The notes beneath the pieces were generated by a model that did no database searches, had not been told where the DNA came from, and was given only the letters and a program-made list of their open reading frames with translations. Made by a program: the position numbers and the translations under genes. DNA of 64,000 nt from Desulfolithobacter dissulfuricans (GTDB lineage: Bacteria; Desulfobacterota; Desulfobulbia; Desulfobulbales; Desulfobulbaceae). The stretch is from the NCBI RefSeq assembly GCF_025998535.1, contig NZ_AP024233.1, forward strand, positions 2,488,001 through 2,552,000, written 5' to 3'. Shown piece after piece: positions 27,511 to 38,443 of this stretch (positions are counted from its first letter, which is position 1; the number at the start of each line of letters is the position of its first letter).

Positions 27511-29221
27511 AATCACCAAGATCCTTGGCAGCAACAACGTTATCCTCGTGGCCCCGGATGCCCACCAGGGCCGACAGACAGATAGTGGCTATATGGACCG
27601 ACTGGCCCGGGAACTGGCCACAAAGCTGCACTGCTACGGGATCATCAACTCCAAGTACAAAAAGAGCATTATCGATTTCACCAATGTGGAGGAGATCAAG
27701 AAACGAAAAAAAGTCACCGATGACTTCCTGCGCCAGCTCAAAACCTTCAAGGATGAGATACGGGGCAACAGCCTGCTGCCCATGGTTATCATCCTCCAGC
27801 AGGGAGAGGACAACCAGGAAGCGGACCTGCTGTTTGGCTATGGCCAGGGGGAGCGGGGCAACCGGCAGCGGCCACACCGACCCACCATGTCGCCCTCCCA
27901 GCTTGGCAAGATCCGGTTGGCCCTGGAGGACCAGGGGCTTTCCACCGAAGTGGCCCCTCTGGACTCACCCTGGTGTGGACGGGAGCCCCACAGCCTCAAC
28001 CAGCTGTTTCGCCAGAAGAATTACCTGGAAGGATTTTTTGACCCCGAAGTACGCTCTCTGATGATCGTCCTCAGGCCCGGGTTGCTTGACAGCCCGGAGG
28101 CAGCGAAAAGGACCGGCCAGTCCATGGCAGTGGCCCTGGGCGAACTGGTCCAGAACATGTCGCTGGTCCGGAAAATCGAGCTGGCCAACATCGACACCAT
28201 GAGCAGCCAGGACCTGCGGTTCATCTTCCGGATCAACCCGGCGGATCAGTATGACGACCTGCTGCGGGAATCCTACATCGAAGACCTGGCCACCTCTATC
28301 CGCCGTAACGGCCTTCTCCATCCCCTGGTCCTGCTGCAGAAACAGGATGGGCGTTACAAAATTCTCTGCGGCTTCCGCCGCTTCCAGGCCATAAAAAGGC
28401 TCAACTGGCAGTGGGTGGAGGCCAAAGTCTACCACGAAGAAGACTTCACCACCGAGGACTTCTTCAACATCTCACTGGCGGAAAACACCAAGCGACGAAA
28501 CCTCAATCCCATTGAAATCGGCAATTTTCTTGAATCCGCGGCCCAGGAAATGGGCCTGAACAACGCCCTGCTGGCCGAACAGTTCGGCGAGACCCTGGGT
28601 ATCGGCCGACCGGGACAGAAGGTCTCCCAGTCCACGGTACATAAATATCGCAAAGTGAACCAGATCCGGGTCCGCGGCGAATCACCGGAGATGATTTCGG
28701 ACGTGATCAACGACCGATTGCAGTTTTCCATAGCAGCCGAGATCCTGGCCCCGATCCAGAACAGTGCCGACCGCGACAGCCTCTACCTGGAGATCATCAA
28801 ACCCCTGGCACCCACCCGACCGCAGTTGCTGCAGATCATGAAGCTGCTCCAGGATATTGATCCGCGGCTGCACGAGGCCATCCACTCACCCCAGGTTCGT
28901 GAAGCCCTGGAACGGGCCACCAATGCCGAACAGAAGGCGGCAGCCTTTATTCGTGCCCTGCAGACCAGGGACCAGTCGGGCGTGGAGAAAAAGAAAAAAC
29001 AATTTGAACAGAAGGTGGCCCGGCTGAGAAAACAGCTCTTTGGCAAAAAGGCCGGCAAGCGGGATTTCAACATCACCGCCCCTTCCAGAATGGACAAGGG
29101 GGAATGCACCCTCCACATCCGCCTGAAAGACGGTCACCTCGAAGAGACTCTGACCCAGCTCCGCCAACTGCTCGAGGACCGGGACAAATTGACCGAGCTG
29201 GTCAACATGACCAGGAAATAG
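27488..29221 (+). CDS. ParB-like protein with an N-formylglutamate-amidohydrolase-like N-terminal domain
   Basis: A 577-residue two-part protein. The first 225 residues resemble the N-formylglutamate amidohydrolase fold: 'NNVILVAPDAHQGRQTDSGY' like the PHSG/TD motif, 'SIIDFTNVEEIKK' like VDxNR, a 'PWCGREPHSL' turn and 'VRSLMIVLRPGLLDSPE' like the EI/R strand. Residues 230-340 are a ParB N-domain ('SIRRNGLLHPLVLLQ', CTP-site 'GFRRFQA' near 295-301, 'NISLAENTKRRNLNPIE'), then an HTH with an insertion and a coiled-coil end. No parA is adjacent. Its last role may be regulatory, not partition; substrate and DNA site are unknown. The start overlaps the YihY gene. Confidence 0.8.
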   Translation: MPNKTPAEITKILGSNNVILVAPDAHQGRQTDSGYMDRLARELATKLHCYGIINSKYKKSIIDFTNVEEIKKRKKVTDDFLRQLKTFKDEIRGNSLLPMVIILQQGEDNQEADLLFGYGQGERGNRQRPHRPTMSPSQLGKIRLALEDQGLSTEVAPLDSPWCGREPHSLNQLFRQKNYLEGFFDPEVRSLMIVLRPGLLDSPEAAKRTGQSMAVALGELVQNMSLVRKIELANIDTMSSQDLRFIFRINPADQYDDLLRESYIEDLATSIRRNGLLHPLVLLQKQDGRYKILCGFRRFQAIKRLNWQWVEAKVYHEEDFTTEDFFNISLAENTKRRNLNPIEIGNFLESAAQEMGLNNALLAEQFGETLGIGRPGQKVSQSTVHKYRKVNQIRVRGESPEMISDVINDRLQFSIAAEILAPIQNSADRDSLYLEIIKPLAPTRPQLLQIMKLLQDIDPRLHEAIHSPQVREALERATNAEQKAAAFIRALQTRDQSGVEKKKKQFEQKVARLRKQLFGKKAGKRDFNITAPSRMDKGECTLHIRLKDGHLEETLTQLRQLLEDRDKLTELVNMTRK

Positions 29222-29256
29222 TCCTTCACCTCTTTCAGATCCGACAACCTGGAACC

Positions 29257-29862
29257 ATGAATTTTCGCATGCGAAAAACAGCACCCTCTCTTCTGATCTT
29301 CATCATTCTGTTCAGCGGAGGCTTCTCATGGGGCGGGGGAAACAGTGATCCCCTGACAGCGCCCCTCAGGGAGCTGGCTGACAAAGGCGACGGCGAAGCC
29401 GCTTTTGCCCTCGGACTCAGGTATGAGTATGGGGACGGTGTGGAAAGGGACCCGGAAGAGGCCATGTACTGGTTTTCCCGAGCCGGGGAGAGTAACGTCC
29501 CCGCGGCCTGGCTCTACCAGGGAATGAAATACCTCACGGGCAATGGAGTGGAGCAGGATCGGGCCCGAGCCGAACAGTATCTGCAAAAGGCCGCCCTGCA
29601 CGGCTGGCCCATGGCCCAGTTTCTCCTCGCCAACCTGTACCTGGAGGAAAACCGGGCCATGGAAGCCGCGATCTGGCTGGAGCTTGCCGCCGAGAACGGA
29701 TATCCCGGCGCCCGGGCCCAGCTCGAGGAGCTGCGCCAGACCAATCCCCTGGAACAAAGCATTGTTGCCAGACGGCTGGCCCGGGTCCGAGAGCTTATGA
29801 ACAGGAAGCGTCCAGCTCCCCGGAACCACCGAGCAGGTGATGGGCCTCTTCCAGCGCCCTGA
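29257..29862 (+). CDS. Sel1-repeat protein
   Basis: A 201-residue secreted or membrane-anchored protein: hydrophobic leader at residues 7-27, then three to four Sel1-like repeats ('GEAAFALGLRYEYGDGVERD', 'PAAWLYQGMKYLTGNGVEQD', 'PMAQFLLANLYLEEN'), which form TPR-like scaffolds for protein contacts. ATG 29257 is chosen to keep the leader at the N-terminus. The final 68 bases overlap the convergent aldo/keto reductase gene. Confidence 0.78.
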   Translation: MNFRMRKTAPSLLIFIILFSGGFSWGGGNSDPLTAPLRELADKGDGEAAFALGLRYEYGDGVERDPEEAMYWFSRAGESNVPAAWLYQGMKYLTGNGVEQDRARAEQYLQKAALHGWPMAQFLLANLYLEENRAMEAAIWLELAAENGYPGARAQLEELRQTNPLEQSIVARRLARVRELMNRKRPAPRNHRAGDGPLPAP

Positions 29863-30985
29863 CAAGATCGTCCACCTCCCAACCTGCCCCTGCGGCAATA
29901 TCCCGCCAGTCATAACTCCGGCACATGGAACCATTATTGCCCGCCACCCAGGGCATGTCACGGCCCAGTTTGCGGTACCTGGCGCGGGCAAAATCCACCA
30001 GGTTCCAGCCCCGGGCCAGGTTCCATAGCCAGAGGATAAAGGGGATATTGATATAGCCGGGGGTCTCCTCCCAGGAGGGAAATTTCTTCCACAGGGCGTC
30101 GGGCCGGGGCTGGCCGGTGGCTTCTTCCATGGCCCGGTGCCAGCGCCCGGCTATGTCGGTTATCAGGGATAGCTGGTCCAGTCGGGCAAGACCGTCCAGG
30201 TGGAGATCAAAATCCGTCGGCCGGGCCGCCCCGACACTGATGGTGTGGATTTCCGGTCGTCCCAGGCAGAAGAGGTCATTGAACTGCATGGGATGGAGAG
30301 GAGCCGACAGGCGGACAAGCAACGACGGTGGACTGTGAAGCATGCCGCCCTTGTCCGAAGGACTGATGATAAAGACCCCCATGTCCCGGTTCCTGGCGGC
30401 GCGCAGCACCGGGGAGTGGGCCTGGAGAATCATGTACCAGTGGAGATTGATGAAATCAAAGCCACCATCTTTTTCATGGCGCACGGCAGCCAGCTGGACC
30501 CCGGTGGAGCCATGGCCGGAAAACCCGACCCATCCGACCCGTCCCCGGCGCTGCAGTTCCCTGGCCGCCGCCAGGCAGCCCCCGGGCCTGCAAACCTGCC
30601 ACAGAGAATGGTAGTCGTTAAGACCATGGATGGCCAGCAGGTCCACCCGCTCCACCTGGAGTCGATCCAGGGAATCCAGCACATTGGCGGTAAACAGTTC
30701 CGGGTCATCTTCGGGCCGGACCTTGGTCTGGAGGATATAGCTGTCCCGGTCGATACCGGCCAGCACCCGGCCAAGCTGACGCTCCGCGGTCCCGTAGCCG
30801 CGGGCGGTCTCCAGGTGCGTTATCCCCGAATCCAGCGCCCGGTGAACGATACCTTCCAGCCTGTGCTGGCTTTCCAGGGGGATCTGGCCTGGATCCATGT
30901 CCTTCCAGGAATGCATGGAGCGCATGAGGCCGCAGGAGAGCACCGGCATCCGCAGTCCGGTCCTGCCAAAGCAGCGGTAGATCAT
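29795..30985 (-). CDS. Aldo/keto reductase family protein
   Basis: A 396-residue TIM-barrel oxidoreductase: 'RCFGRTGLRMPVLSCGLM', 'SGITHLETARGYGTAE' (catalytic Asp position replaced in context by Glu, Tyr kept), 'DSYILQTKVRP', 'VDLLAIHGLN' and 'VGFSGHGST'. The C-terminal 130 residues ('YINIPFILWLWNLARGWN') are an extra helical part and lack the Cys cluster seen in many related anaerobe enzymes. NAD(P)H-linked carbonyl reduction is expected; the substrate is unknown. It lies 48 bases after the ASKHA gene. Confidence 0.8.
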   Translation of the reverse strand: MIYRCFGRTGLRMPVLSCGLMRSMHSWKDMDPGQIPLESQHRLEGIVHRALDSGITHLETARGYGTAERQLGRVLAGIDRDSYILQTKVRPEDDPELFTANVLDSLDRLQVERVDLLAIHGLNDYHSLWQVCRPGGCLAAARELQRRGRVGWVGFSGHGSTGVQLAAVRHEKDGGFDFINLHWYMILQAHSPVLRAARNRDMGVFIISPSDKGGMLHSPPSLLVRLSAPLHPMQFNDLFCLGRPEIHTISVGAARPTDFDLHLDGLARLDQLSLITDIAGRWHRAMEEATGQPRPDALWKKFPSWEETPGYINIPFILWLWNLARGWNLVDFARARYRKLGRDMPWVAGNNGSMCRSYDWRDIAAGAGWEVDDLVRALEEAHHLLGGSGELDASCS

Positions 30986-31033
30986 GGGACAAGACTCCAG
31001 ACCATATTATCGCGCCTCTCCCCGGCCATACAT

Positions 31034-33001
31034 TCATCCTTCATGTTGCAGGTCCTGTCCAAACCCATTCCGGGCCGCGATGGATGAGGGAAAGAGCGAG
31101 AGGTCGGTGTGGGGCAGAAAGAGGGCGGCCACATATTCATCCTTGAAGCTGGGCACCTCGGAGAGTTCGAAGCTGGTCATCTTGCGCACCACCTCGACCA
31201 CGTCGCGGCGGATATGATTGGAAAGCGCGCTCATCCGGCAGCCCATGAGGGAACCATTGCCCACATAGACCACCTTGTCCACATCGATTTCTGGCAGCAG
31301 GCCGACGGTCATGGCAGAGTCGATATCAATGAAACTGCCAAAGGCCCCGGCCAGGACCACCTGTTCCAGATCAGCGACCCCGAGACCAACCTCCTGGAGC
31401 AGGGTCTTGACTCCGGCGAAAATGGCACCCTTGGCCCGCATAAAATTCTCAATATCCACTTCCGTCAGGACAATATCATGCTCCGCCCCTGATTCCTCCT
31501 GCCAGGCCAGGACAAACTCGTATCCGCTTCTGCCCTCGCGGATCCGTTCACAGTCACTGTCCCGTCGGTACTTGCCCCGCTGATCGATGACCCCGCGCTC
31601 AAAAAAGACCGCAATGATGTTGAGCAGCCCGGAACCGCATATTCCGATCGGCGGTTTACGCTCCAGGGTGGTGTTCATCGGCTCCCAGGTTTCGGGATGG
31701 ATACTGCAGTCGGTGATGGCTCCGGCAGCGGCGCGCATGCCGCAGCTGATCCCTCCGCCTTCAAAGGCAGGTCCGGCGGAGCAGGCGGTACAGACCAGCC
31801 ACTCGCGGCTGCCGATGACAATCTCAGCATTGGTGCCGATATCGATATACAGGGTCAGCTTCTCGGTCCGATACATGCCCGAGCCCATGACCCCGGCAAC
31901 AATATCTCCTCCCACCCAGCTGGAGATGGCCGGGTAGACCAGGGCCACGCTGTGGGCGGGAAGATGGAGCTCGAGATCCGTGGAACGTATCGGGGGAAAC
32001 AGCGCAGAAACAGGAACATAAGGAGAACGCCTGATATTGTTCGGTTCCAGACCCAGGAAGAGATGGGTCATCACCGTGTTGCCGGCCAGGGTGATGGAGG
32101 TGATCTCTTCGGCCTTGACCGCAGCCTGGGACAGAATCCGGTCAATGATACCGTTGATGGTTTTGGCCACGGCCCGGCGCATGGTTTCCAGGCCGTCATC
32201 CTTTTCACTATAGATAATGCGCGAAATCACATCTTCGCCATAGCTGATCTGACCGTTGTAATCCCCTGCCTCGGCCAGAACCTTGCCATGGTGGAGATCC
32301 ACCAGCTGACCGTACACTGTGGTGGTGCCGATATCCACGGCCAGGGCGAAGTTCCGGTTGACCCAGTTGCCGGGCTGGACATCAACGATAAAGGTTCTTC
32401 CCCCGGAGGACACCGGCCGGGCCACGGTCACGGTGACCCGGAAATCATCCTCACGCAGGACACGGCGCAGCTTACGCAGGGCCGGCAGGGTCACCATCAG
32501 ATGCCGTTCATTATACTGGTGGTTCATGCCGGTGACTACCCGGCCGGCATCGGCCATGTTGTCCACCGGACTTGGCCGGGGCAGCTCAAGGAAAAATTTT
32601 TCCACCGGTGGCTTGAAAATTCCGGCTTCCCGCAGCTCCTCGATATCAAAAAAACGCGCCGTGGCCCGGTGCCGCCTGGGCACGGTGGTGGTCAGCCCTC
32701 CCCGGCCAAGGCTGGAGGTGACCACAACCCGAACCCGGACATCACCATGCACGGTGGCGGTACAGGCCTGCCGTATCCCGGACCGGAGTTCCTCTGGAGA
32801 AAACTTCTCCGACATCCCGCCCTGGATCTCACCGTGTTCGACAGCCACTCTGCACTTGCCGCAGACGCCGCTGCCACCGCAGGAGGCATTAATATGGAGG
32901 CCTATCTTCTGGGCCGCCTCAAGAAGGGTTGTCCCCTCCTCCACCTGCACCTGCATCCCGGCGGGCAGAAACTCCACTGTGTACATCGGCCTGCTTGCCA
33001 T
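31034..33001 (-). CDS. ASKHA/DUF4445 protein with 2Fe-2S ferredoxin domain (RACE/RamA-like)
   Basis: A 655-residue protein. The N-terminal ferredoxin domain has 'CGGSGVCGKC' and a fourth Cys ('IRQACTA'), ligands for a 2Fe-2S cluster. The remainder is an ASKHA fold of the DUF4445 family: 'LAVDIGTTTVYGQLVDL', 'GDIVAGVMGSGMY', 'LYIDIGTNAEIVIG', 'GSGLLNIIAVFFERG' and 'VVLAGAFGSFIDID'. Relatives reductively activate corrinoid proteins of methyltransferase systems using ATP. No methyltransferase or corrinoid gene is adjacent, so the partner is elsewhere. ATG 33001 has AAGGAG upstream; a longer frame is rejected. Confidence 0.85.
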   Translation of the reverse strand: MASRPMYTVEFLPAGMQVQVEEGTTLLEAAQKIGLHINASCGGSGVCGKCRVAVEHGEIQGGMSEKFSPEELRSGIRQACTATVHGDVRVRVVVTSSLGRGGLTTTVPRRHRATARFFDIEELREAGIFKPPVEKFFLELPRPSPVDNMADAGRVVTGMNHQYNERHLMVTLPALRKLRRVLREDDFRVTVTVARPVSSGGRTFIVDVQPGNWVNRNFALAVDIGTTTVYGQLVDLHHGKVLAEAGDYNGQISYGEDVISRIIYSEKDDGLETMRRAVAKTINGIIDRILSQAAVKAEEITSITLAGNTVMTHLFLGLEPNNIRRSPYVPVSALFPPIRSTDLELHLPAHSVALVYPAISSWVGGDIVAGVMGSGMYRTEKLTLYIDIGTNAEIVIGSREWLVCTACSAGPAFEGGGISCGMRAAAGAITDCSIHPETWEPMNTTLERKPPIGICGSGLLNIIAVFFERGVIDQRGKYRRDSDCERIREGRSGYEFVLAWQEESGAEHDIVLTEVDIENFMRAKGAIFAGVKTLLQEVGLGVADLEQVVLAGAFGSFIDIDSAMTVGLLPEIDVDKVVYVGNGSLMGCRMSALSNHIRRDVVEVVRKMTSFELSEVPSFKDEYVAALFLPHTDLSLFPSSIAARNGFGQDLQHEG

Positions 33002-33354
33002 ACATGCTCTCCTTCCCTGCTTCCTGACGAAAAATACGATGGTCATGTTACCACCATTACCACACTGCTGGCAATTAACAGAAACAACCCCGACCATCTT
33101 TTTTCAGTCGCGGCGAGCTGGAACCTGATTGTGTTCCATCACCAGCCGGGAAGGCAGCGCCCCATGCCGTCAACCATCACCTGGACCAGGAACGTTGATA
33201 CACAGTTACGCCGGGAGCCCCCCAGTCCCTGGGTCATTTTTTCACACAGGAACCGGGGTGTTGGCTGTTGCCGGAAAAGGCGTCGACAGAGGAGGCATCC
33301 AGACTGGAAGACTGCCGGATGAGAACAGCGGAGATGAAGACGAGAGAGAAAAGG
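33002..33354. other. Gap between ureG and the ASKHA gene
   Basis: About 350 bases with no supportable gene. A CCCAG-TCC-CTGGG hairpin followed by TCATTTTTT lies near 33221-33242 and would terminate plus-strand transcription; no plus-strand gene feeds it. Confidence 0.4.
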
Positions 33355-33972
33355 TCAAGCACCGGCAAGCATGCCTTCACGTTCGATAAAGGCCAGAACT
33401 CCGTCCACGCCATCACCGCTTTTCAGGTTGGTAAAGAGAAAAGGACGCTCACCCCGCATTTTGGCGGCATCCTCCTCCATTACAGCCAGCGACGCGCCGA
33501 CCATGGGTGCCAGATCGATCTTATTGATGACCAGCAGATCGGAGCGGGTGATACCGGGACCGCCCTTGCGCGGGATTTTGTCTCCGGCGGCCACGTCAAT
33601 GACATAGATCGTCAGGTCAGCCAGTTCCGGGCTGAACGTGGCACTCAGGTTGTCACCACCCGACTCCACAAGAATCACATCCAGGTCGGGAAAACGCAGA
33701 CTCAGATCTTCCAGGGCGGCCAGGTTCATGGAGGCATCTTCCCGGATTGCCGTATGGGGACAGCCCCCGGTTTCCACGCCAACGATCCGCTCGGACTCCA
33801 GGGCCTGGTTGCGAATCAGGAACTGCGCATCTTCCCTGGTATAGATATCATTGGTAATGACCGCAATTTCATAGCGCTCCCTCATTCTGAGGCACAGAGC
33901 CTGGATCAGGGCGGTCTTGCCGGAACCGACCGGACCGCCGATACCGACCCGCAGAGGTGTCTTGTTCATCAT
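33355..33972 (-). CDS. ureG: Urease accessory GTPase UreG
   Basis: A 205-residue SIMIBI GTPase that supplies energy for nickel insertion into urease. P-loop '[18 protein letters not shown]', the metal-binding 'CPH' within '[18 protein letters not shown]', '[18 protein letters not shown]' and 'NKIDLAP' are all present. It ends the urease operon and starts 9 bases after ureF. Confidence 0.96.
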   Translation of the reverse strand: MMNKTPLRVGIGGPVGSGKTALIQALCLRMRERYEIAVITNDIYTREDAQFLIRNQALESERIVGVETGGCPHTAIREDASMNLAALEDLSLRFPDLDVILVESGGDNLSATFSPELADLTIYVIDVAAGDKIPRKGGPGITRSDLLVINKIDLAPMVGASLAVMEEDAAKMRGERPFLFTNLKSGDGVDGVLAFIEREGMLAGA

Positions 33973-33981
33973 GTTCTCCTT

Positions 33982-34653
33982 TCAGGAACGGTAAAGTCTG
34001 GTGTACTGCATCTCATGACCACAGCAGGCCAGGGCCAGGGCGGGCATGGCCGAGCCGATGTCCTGCTCCTCAAATTCCAGTCCCCTGGCGACAACAGCGG
34101 GAATACGCCCGGCCAGGTCAAAGAGGATCCGCTGGCCTGCTGTCTGTCCCAGGGGAATTATCTTTATTCCGGCCAGGACCTGATTTTCCAGCCAGCTCCA
34201 TACATACCCGGCTGCGGCCTGACGTACCGGGATGTTCCAGGTAACAGCCGCCAGAGCATATCCGGCCAGCTGACACAGGGCAATGCTCTGGTGCCAGTCT
34301 GCTGCCCGGCCCACCTCCATCTGGCGCAACAGGGTGGCCAGGGCCCGGCCGCGATTCTGTTCTTCAAGCCGCAGCTCGCTGGTTTCCCGCCAGGCAAGCA
34401 GCTGCTCACTCCAGTGAACCAGCGCCTGTTTCTCTCCCTGTTCACAGGCAGCATACATACGGCGTAAAATGGGAATATCCACCCGGGACATGGCGTGTTC
34501 AAGCAGGTCTTCAAGCCAGTGCTGAAGATCCGCACGGTTCTGGATCCAGCCCGCCTCCACAGCCCACTCGATTCCCTGGGAATAGGAAAATCCGCCCGTG
34601 GGAAGGGAAGGACTGATCAGCTGAAACAGGCGCAGCAAAGCGGTATCATGCAT
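33982..34653 (-). CDS. ureF: Urease accessory protein UreF
   Basis: A 223-residue all-helical protein that works with UreD(H) and UreG to pass nickel to apo-urease. 'LLRLFQLISPSLPTGGFSYS' is the family start, followed by 'GIEWAVEAGWI' and a conserved C-terminal end 'HEMQYTRLYRS'. ATG at 34653 is chosen since it places the start within an 8-base overlap of ureE; ATGs at 34665 and 34689 are alternatives. Confidence 0.92.
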   Translation of the reverse strand: MHDTALLRLFQLISPSLPTGGFSYSQGIEWAVEAGWIQNRADLQHWLEDLLEHAMSRVDIPILRRMYAACEQGEKQALVHWSEQLLAWRETSELRLEEQNRGRALATLLRQMEVGRAADWHQSIALCQLAGYALAAVTWNIPVRQAAAGYVWSWLENQVLAGIKIIPLGQTAGQRILFDLAGRIPAVVARGLEFEEQDIGSAMPALALACCGHEMQYTRLYRS

Positions 34654-35098
34654 GGTGATGTCCATGGCCTTCAGAAGCGTAGGCTCCATGTTCCGGTTCA
34701 AAGGGCGCCAGCTCACGGGTGACCGTAAGTCCCAGTCCGCGCACCATTTCGTCCAGAACATGATCGTGGAGATAGCGCACCCATTGACGGTCTATCTGCA
34801 GGAAGACATGGCGATTCCCCAGATGGTAACAGGCTCTGGCCAGGTGCAGGGTATCATGGCACGAAACCTGCGATACTTCCTCGGGTGCCGCCAGGATGCG
34901 GACCACGCAGGAAGTGCTGTCATCCACGAGCAGGTCGCCACCGCGCAGCACCGTCCCCCTGGGCAGAAACAGTCCCGCCTCCTGGCCATTGTCAAGCTGC
35001 ACCCGCAGCCTGCTCTTGATCCGTTTTTCCCAGGGCAAAGTCAAGGTAAGGGCTTTCCGGCCCGGGTCACTGTCTGTTTTTCGAGTCAGGCAAATCAT
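34646..35098 (-). CDS. ureE: Urease accessory protein UreE
   Basis: A 150-residue nickel metallochaperone. An N-terminal beta domain ('LPWEKRIKSRLRVQLDNGQE') is followed by the metal-binding domain ('LHLARACYHLGNRHVFLQI' with the conserved HLGNRH). The C-terminus ends in a short His cluster ('EGHGHHHA') that binds extra nickel. It starts 2 bases after the ureC stop. Confidence 0.93.
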   Translation of the reverse strand: MICLTRKTDSDPGRKALTLTLPWEKRIKSRLRVQLDNGQEAGLFLPRGTVLRGGDLLVDDSTSCVVRILAAPEEVSQVSCHDTLHLARACYHLGNRHVFLQIDRQWVRYLHDHVLDEMVRGLGLTVTRELAPFEPEHGAYASEGHGHHHA

Positions 35099-35100
35099 GA

Positions 35101-36800
<1,700 letters not shown>

Positions 36801-36804
<4 letters not shown>

Positions 36805-37121
36805 TTCTCTTCCTCCAAAGGCCCCATGACCAGTCCCTGAAAACCGTATATCAGCCGATCACCGCCATAGGCCACCAGCTCCACCTCGCGGCTCTGCCCG
36901 GGCTCGAACCGCACCGCTGTTCCCGCCGGAATATTGAGCCGGAACCCACGGGTCGGTTCCCGGTCAAAAACAAGGGCCTCATTGGTCTCGTAAAAATGAT
37001 AATGGGAACCCACCTGGATGGGCCGGTCGCCGGTATTGGCCACGGCCAGCCGCAGAGTTTCCCTGCCCCCATTGAGTTCTATCTCTCCGTCCTGTGTAAC
37101 CACCTGTCCCGGAATCATCAT
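36801..37121 (-). CDS. ureB: Urease subunit beta
   Basis: A 106-residue structural subunit: '[20 protein letters not shown]', '[21 protein letters not shown]', '[19 protein letters not shown]' and '[10 protein letters not shown]' are all conserved (the second is cited in two adjoining parts). UreA, UreB and UreC are separate here, as in most bacteria. It overlaps ureC by 4 bases. Confidence 0.96.
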
Positions 37122-37135
37122 GATGCAGCCTCCTT

Positions 37136-37438
37136 TCAGACAATGGGATTGTGAACGGTTACCAGCTTGGTGCCATCGGCAAAGGTGGCCTCCACCTGCA
37201 CCTCGTCAATCATCTCGGCCACCCCTTCCATGACATCGTCACGGCCAAGGAGCGTCCGGCCGTAATCCATGAGCTCCGCCACAGAGCGCCCCTCTCTGGC
37301 CCCCTCCAGGATGGCGCCACTGATGTAGGCGACCGCCTCGGGATAGTTCAGCTTGAGTCCCCGCTCCCTGCGCCGCTCGGCCAGGAGTGCCGCGGTAAAC
37401 AGCAACAGCTTGTCTTTTTCTCTTGGTGTCAGTTCCAT
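37136..37438 (-). CDS. ureA: Urease subunit gamma
   Basis: A 100-residue subunit with '[20 protein letters not shown]', '[20 protein letters not shown]' and '[20 protein letters not shown]'. It forms the trimer core with UreB and UreC. Fourteen bases separate it from ureB. The 155 bases upstream, before ureD ends, hold no gene. Confidence 0.96.
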   Translation of the reverse strand: MELTPREKDKLLLFTAALLAERRRERGLKLNYPEAVAYISGAILEGAREGRSVAELMDYGRTLLGRDDVMEGVAEMIDEVQVEATFADGTKLVTVHNPIV

Positions 37439-37593
37439 GATCGTGATTCCTGAACTTTTTGTTTTTTCAGAAAACCCTGTCCTCAGATCAGGGTCGGAGA
37501 TGAACGGCTTTGCAGTACAACAACGTGCTCATGCCCTGCGGGCTTCATTCAATACCAGCCCCTCTGGGTCGGTTTTTATTTTTCCAAAGGCTG

Positions 37594-38442
37594 CTACGTC
37601 GCCCAGATCCTTGGCAGACAGACCTTCCGGCCCAGAAGCGATGGACGGAGCCTCTCCCATATTCCAATAAAAAACCGTCGCGCCTCTTCGGTGGAATACC
37701 CCAGATACCTGGCAACCAGCACCCCATCAAGCAGAGTCATGCCCGTACAGGCTCCTTCCATTGTTTCCTGCTTTTTTCCCCGCAGGGATTCCAGCAGATC
37801 CTCTCCCACGCCGACCGCGAGCATGGTTGCCGTGACCGGCAGGGAACGAAGCCCTGGCCTGCGCTGCAGATCTTCCTTTCCTGCAACCCGGAGTTTCTCC
37901 AGGACAAGTGGCCTTCCGTCACGATACAGCTCGAGTCCGGCCAAAAGGGTTCCTGAGTGAAACTGCTCATCGATAACCGGACGCCCGAGACAAAGAATCT
38001 CCCAGCCCAGAAATTGCGCTGATCCCTGCAGATCTATCCGTGTCAGAAGCTCTGCCAGGGCTCCGGGAAAAACAATATTTTCCTGGGGCAGCCATTCCAG
38101 ACAACCGCCCTCAGCCACCTGGAACCGCTGCCTGACCCTGGCGGTGTTCAAGATCGACCGGTACAGCTTGGTTGCCCCGGGCGTGGTGAGCAGGGCCGCA
38201 CCGCCACTTTCCACCTTGACCCGAAGATCCAGAACGTCACCCCCGACCACCCCGCCGGGCGGATGAAGAATATATGTATGACAGACCCCATCTTCCGGAT
38301 AAAAAGGCCTCTGCACGGTCAGGGGACCGAGACGGCGGGTTCGGCACAGCTCGGTACGGCCCGGGCCAGGCCCGTAGGTCAGCTCAAGCCGGGCCTGCCA
38401 ACCCGTTTCAACTCTCTTTTCTGCCAGCACAGGAACGCTCAC
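37594..38442 (-). CDS. ureD: Urease accessory protein UreD (UreH)
   Basis: A 282-residue scaffold protein of the nickel-insertion complex. 'GWQARLELTYGPGPGRTELC', 'GPLTVQRPFYPEDGVCHTYI' and 'LHPPGGVVGGDVLDL' are family signatures; 'TTPGATKLYRS' and 'WLPQENIVFPGA' follow. It starts one base after the urtE stop, linking the transporter and enzyme parts of the locus. Confidence 0.94.
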   Translation of the reverse strand: MSVPVLAEKRVETGWQARLELTYGPGPGRTELCRTRRLGPLTVQRPFYPEDGVCHTYILHPPGGVVGGDVLDLRVKVESGGAALLTTPGATKLYRSILNTARVRQRFQVAEGGCLEWLPQENIVFPGALAELLTRIDLQGSAQFLGWEILCLGRPVIDEQFHSGTLLAGLELYRDGRPLVLEKLRVAGKEDLQRRPGLRSLPVTATMLAVGVGEDLLESLRGKKQETMEGACTGMTLLDGVLVARYLGYSTEEARRFFIGIWERLRPSLLGRKVCLPRIWAT

Positions 38443-38443
38443 C

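Noticed and set aside
31697-33322. A 541-codon plus-strand frame opposite the ASKHA gene
   Set aside because: Antisense shadow of a well-supported protein; His/Gly-rich translation without motifs.
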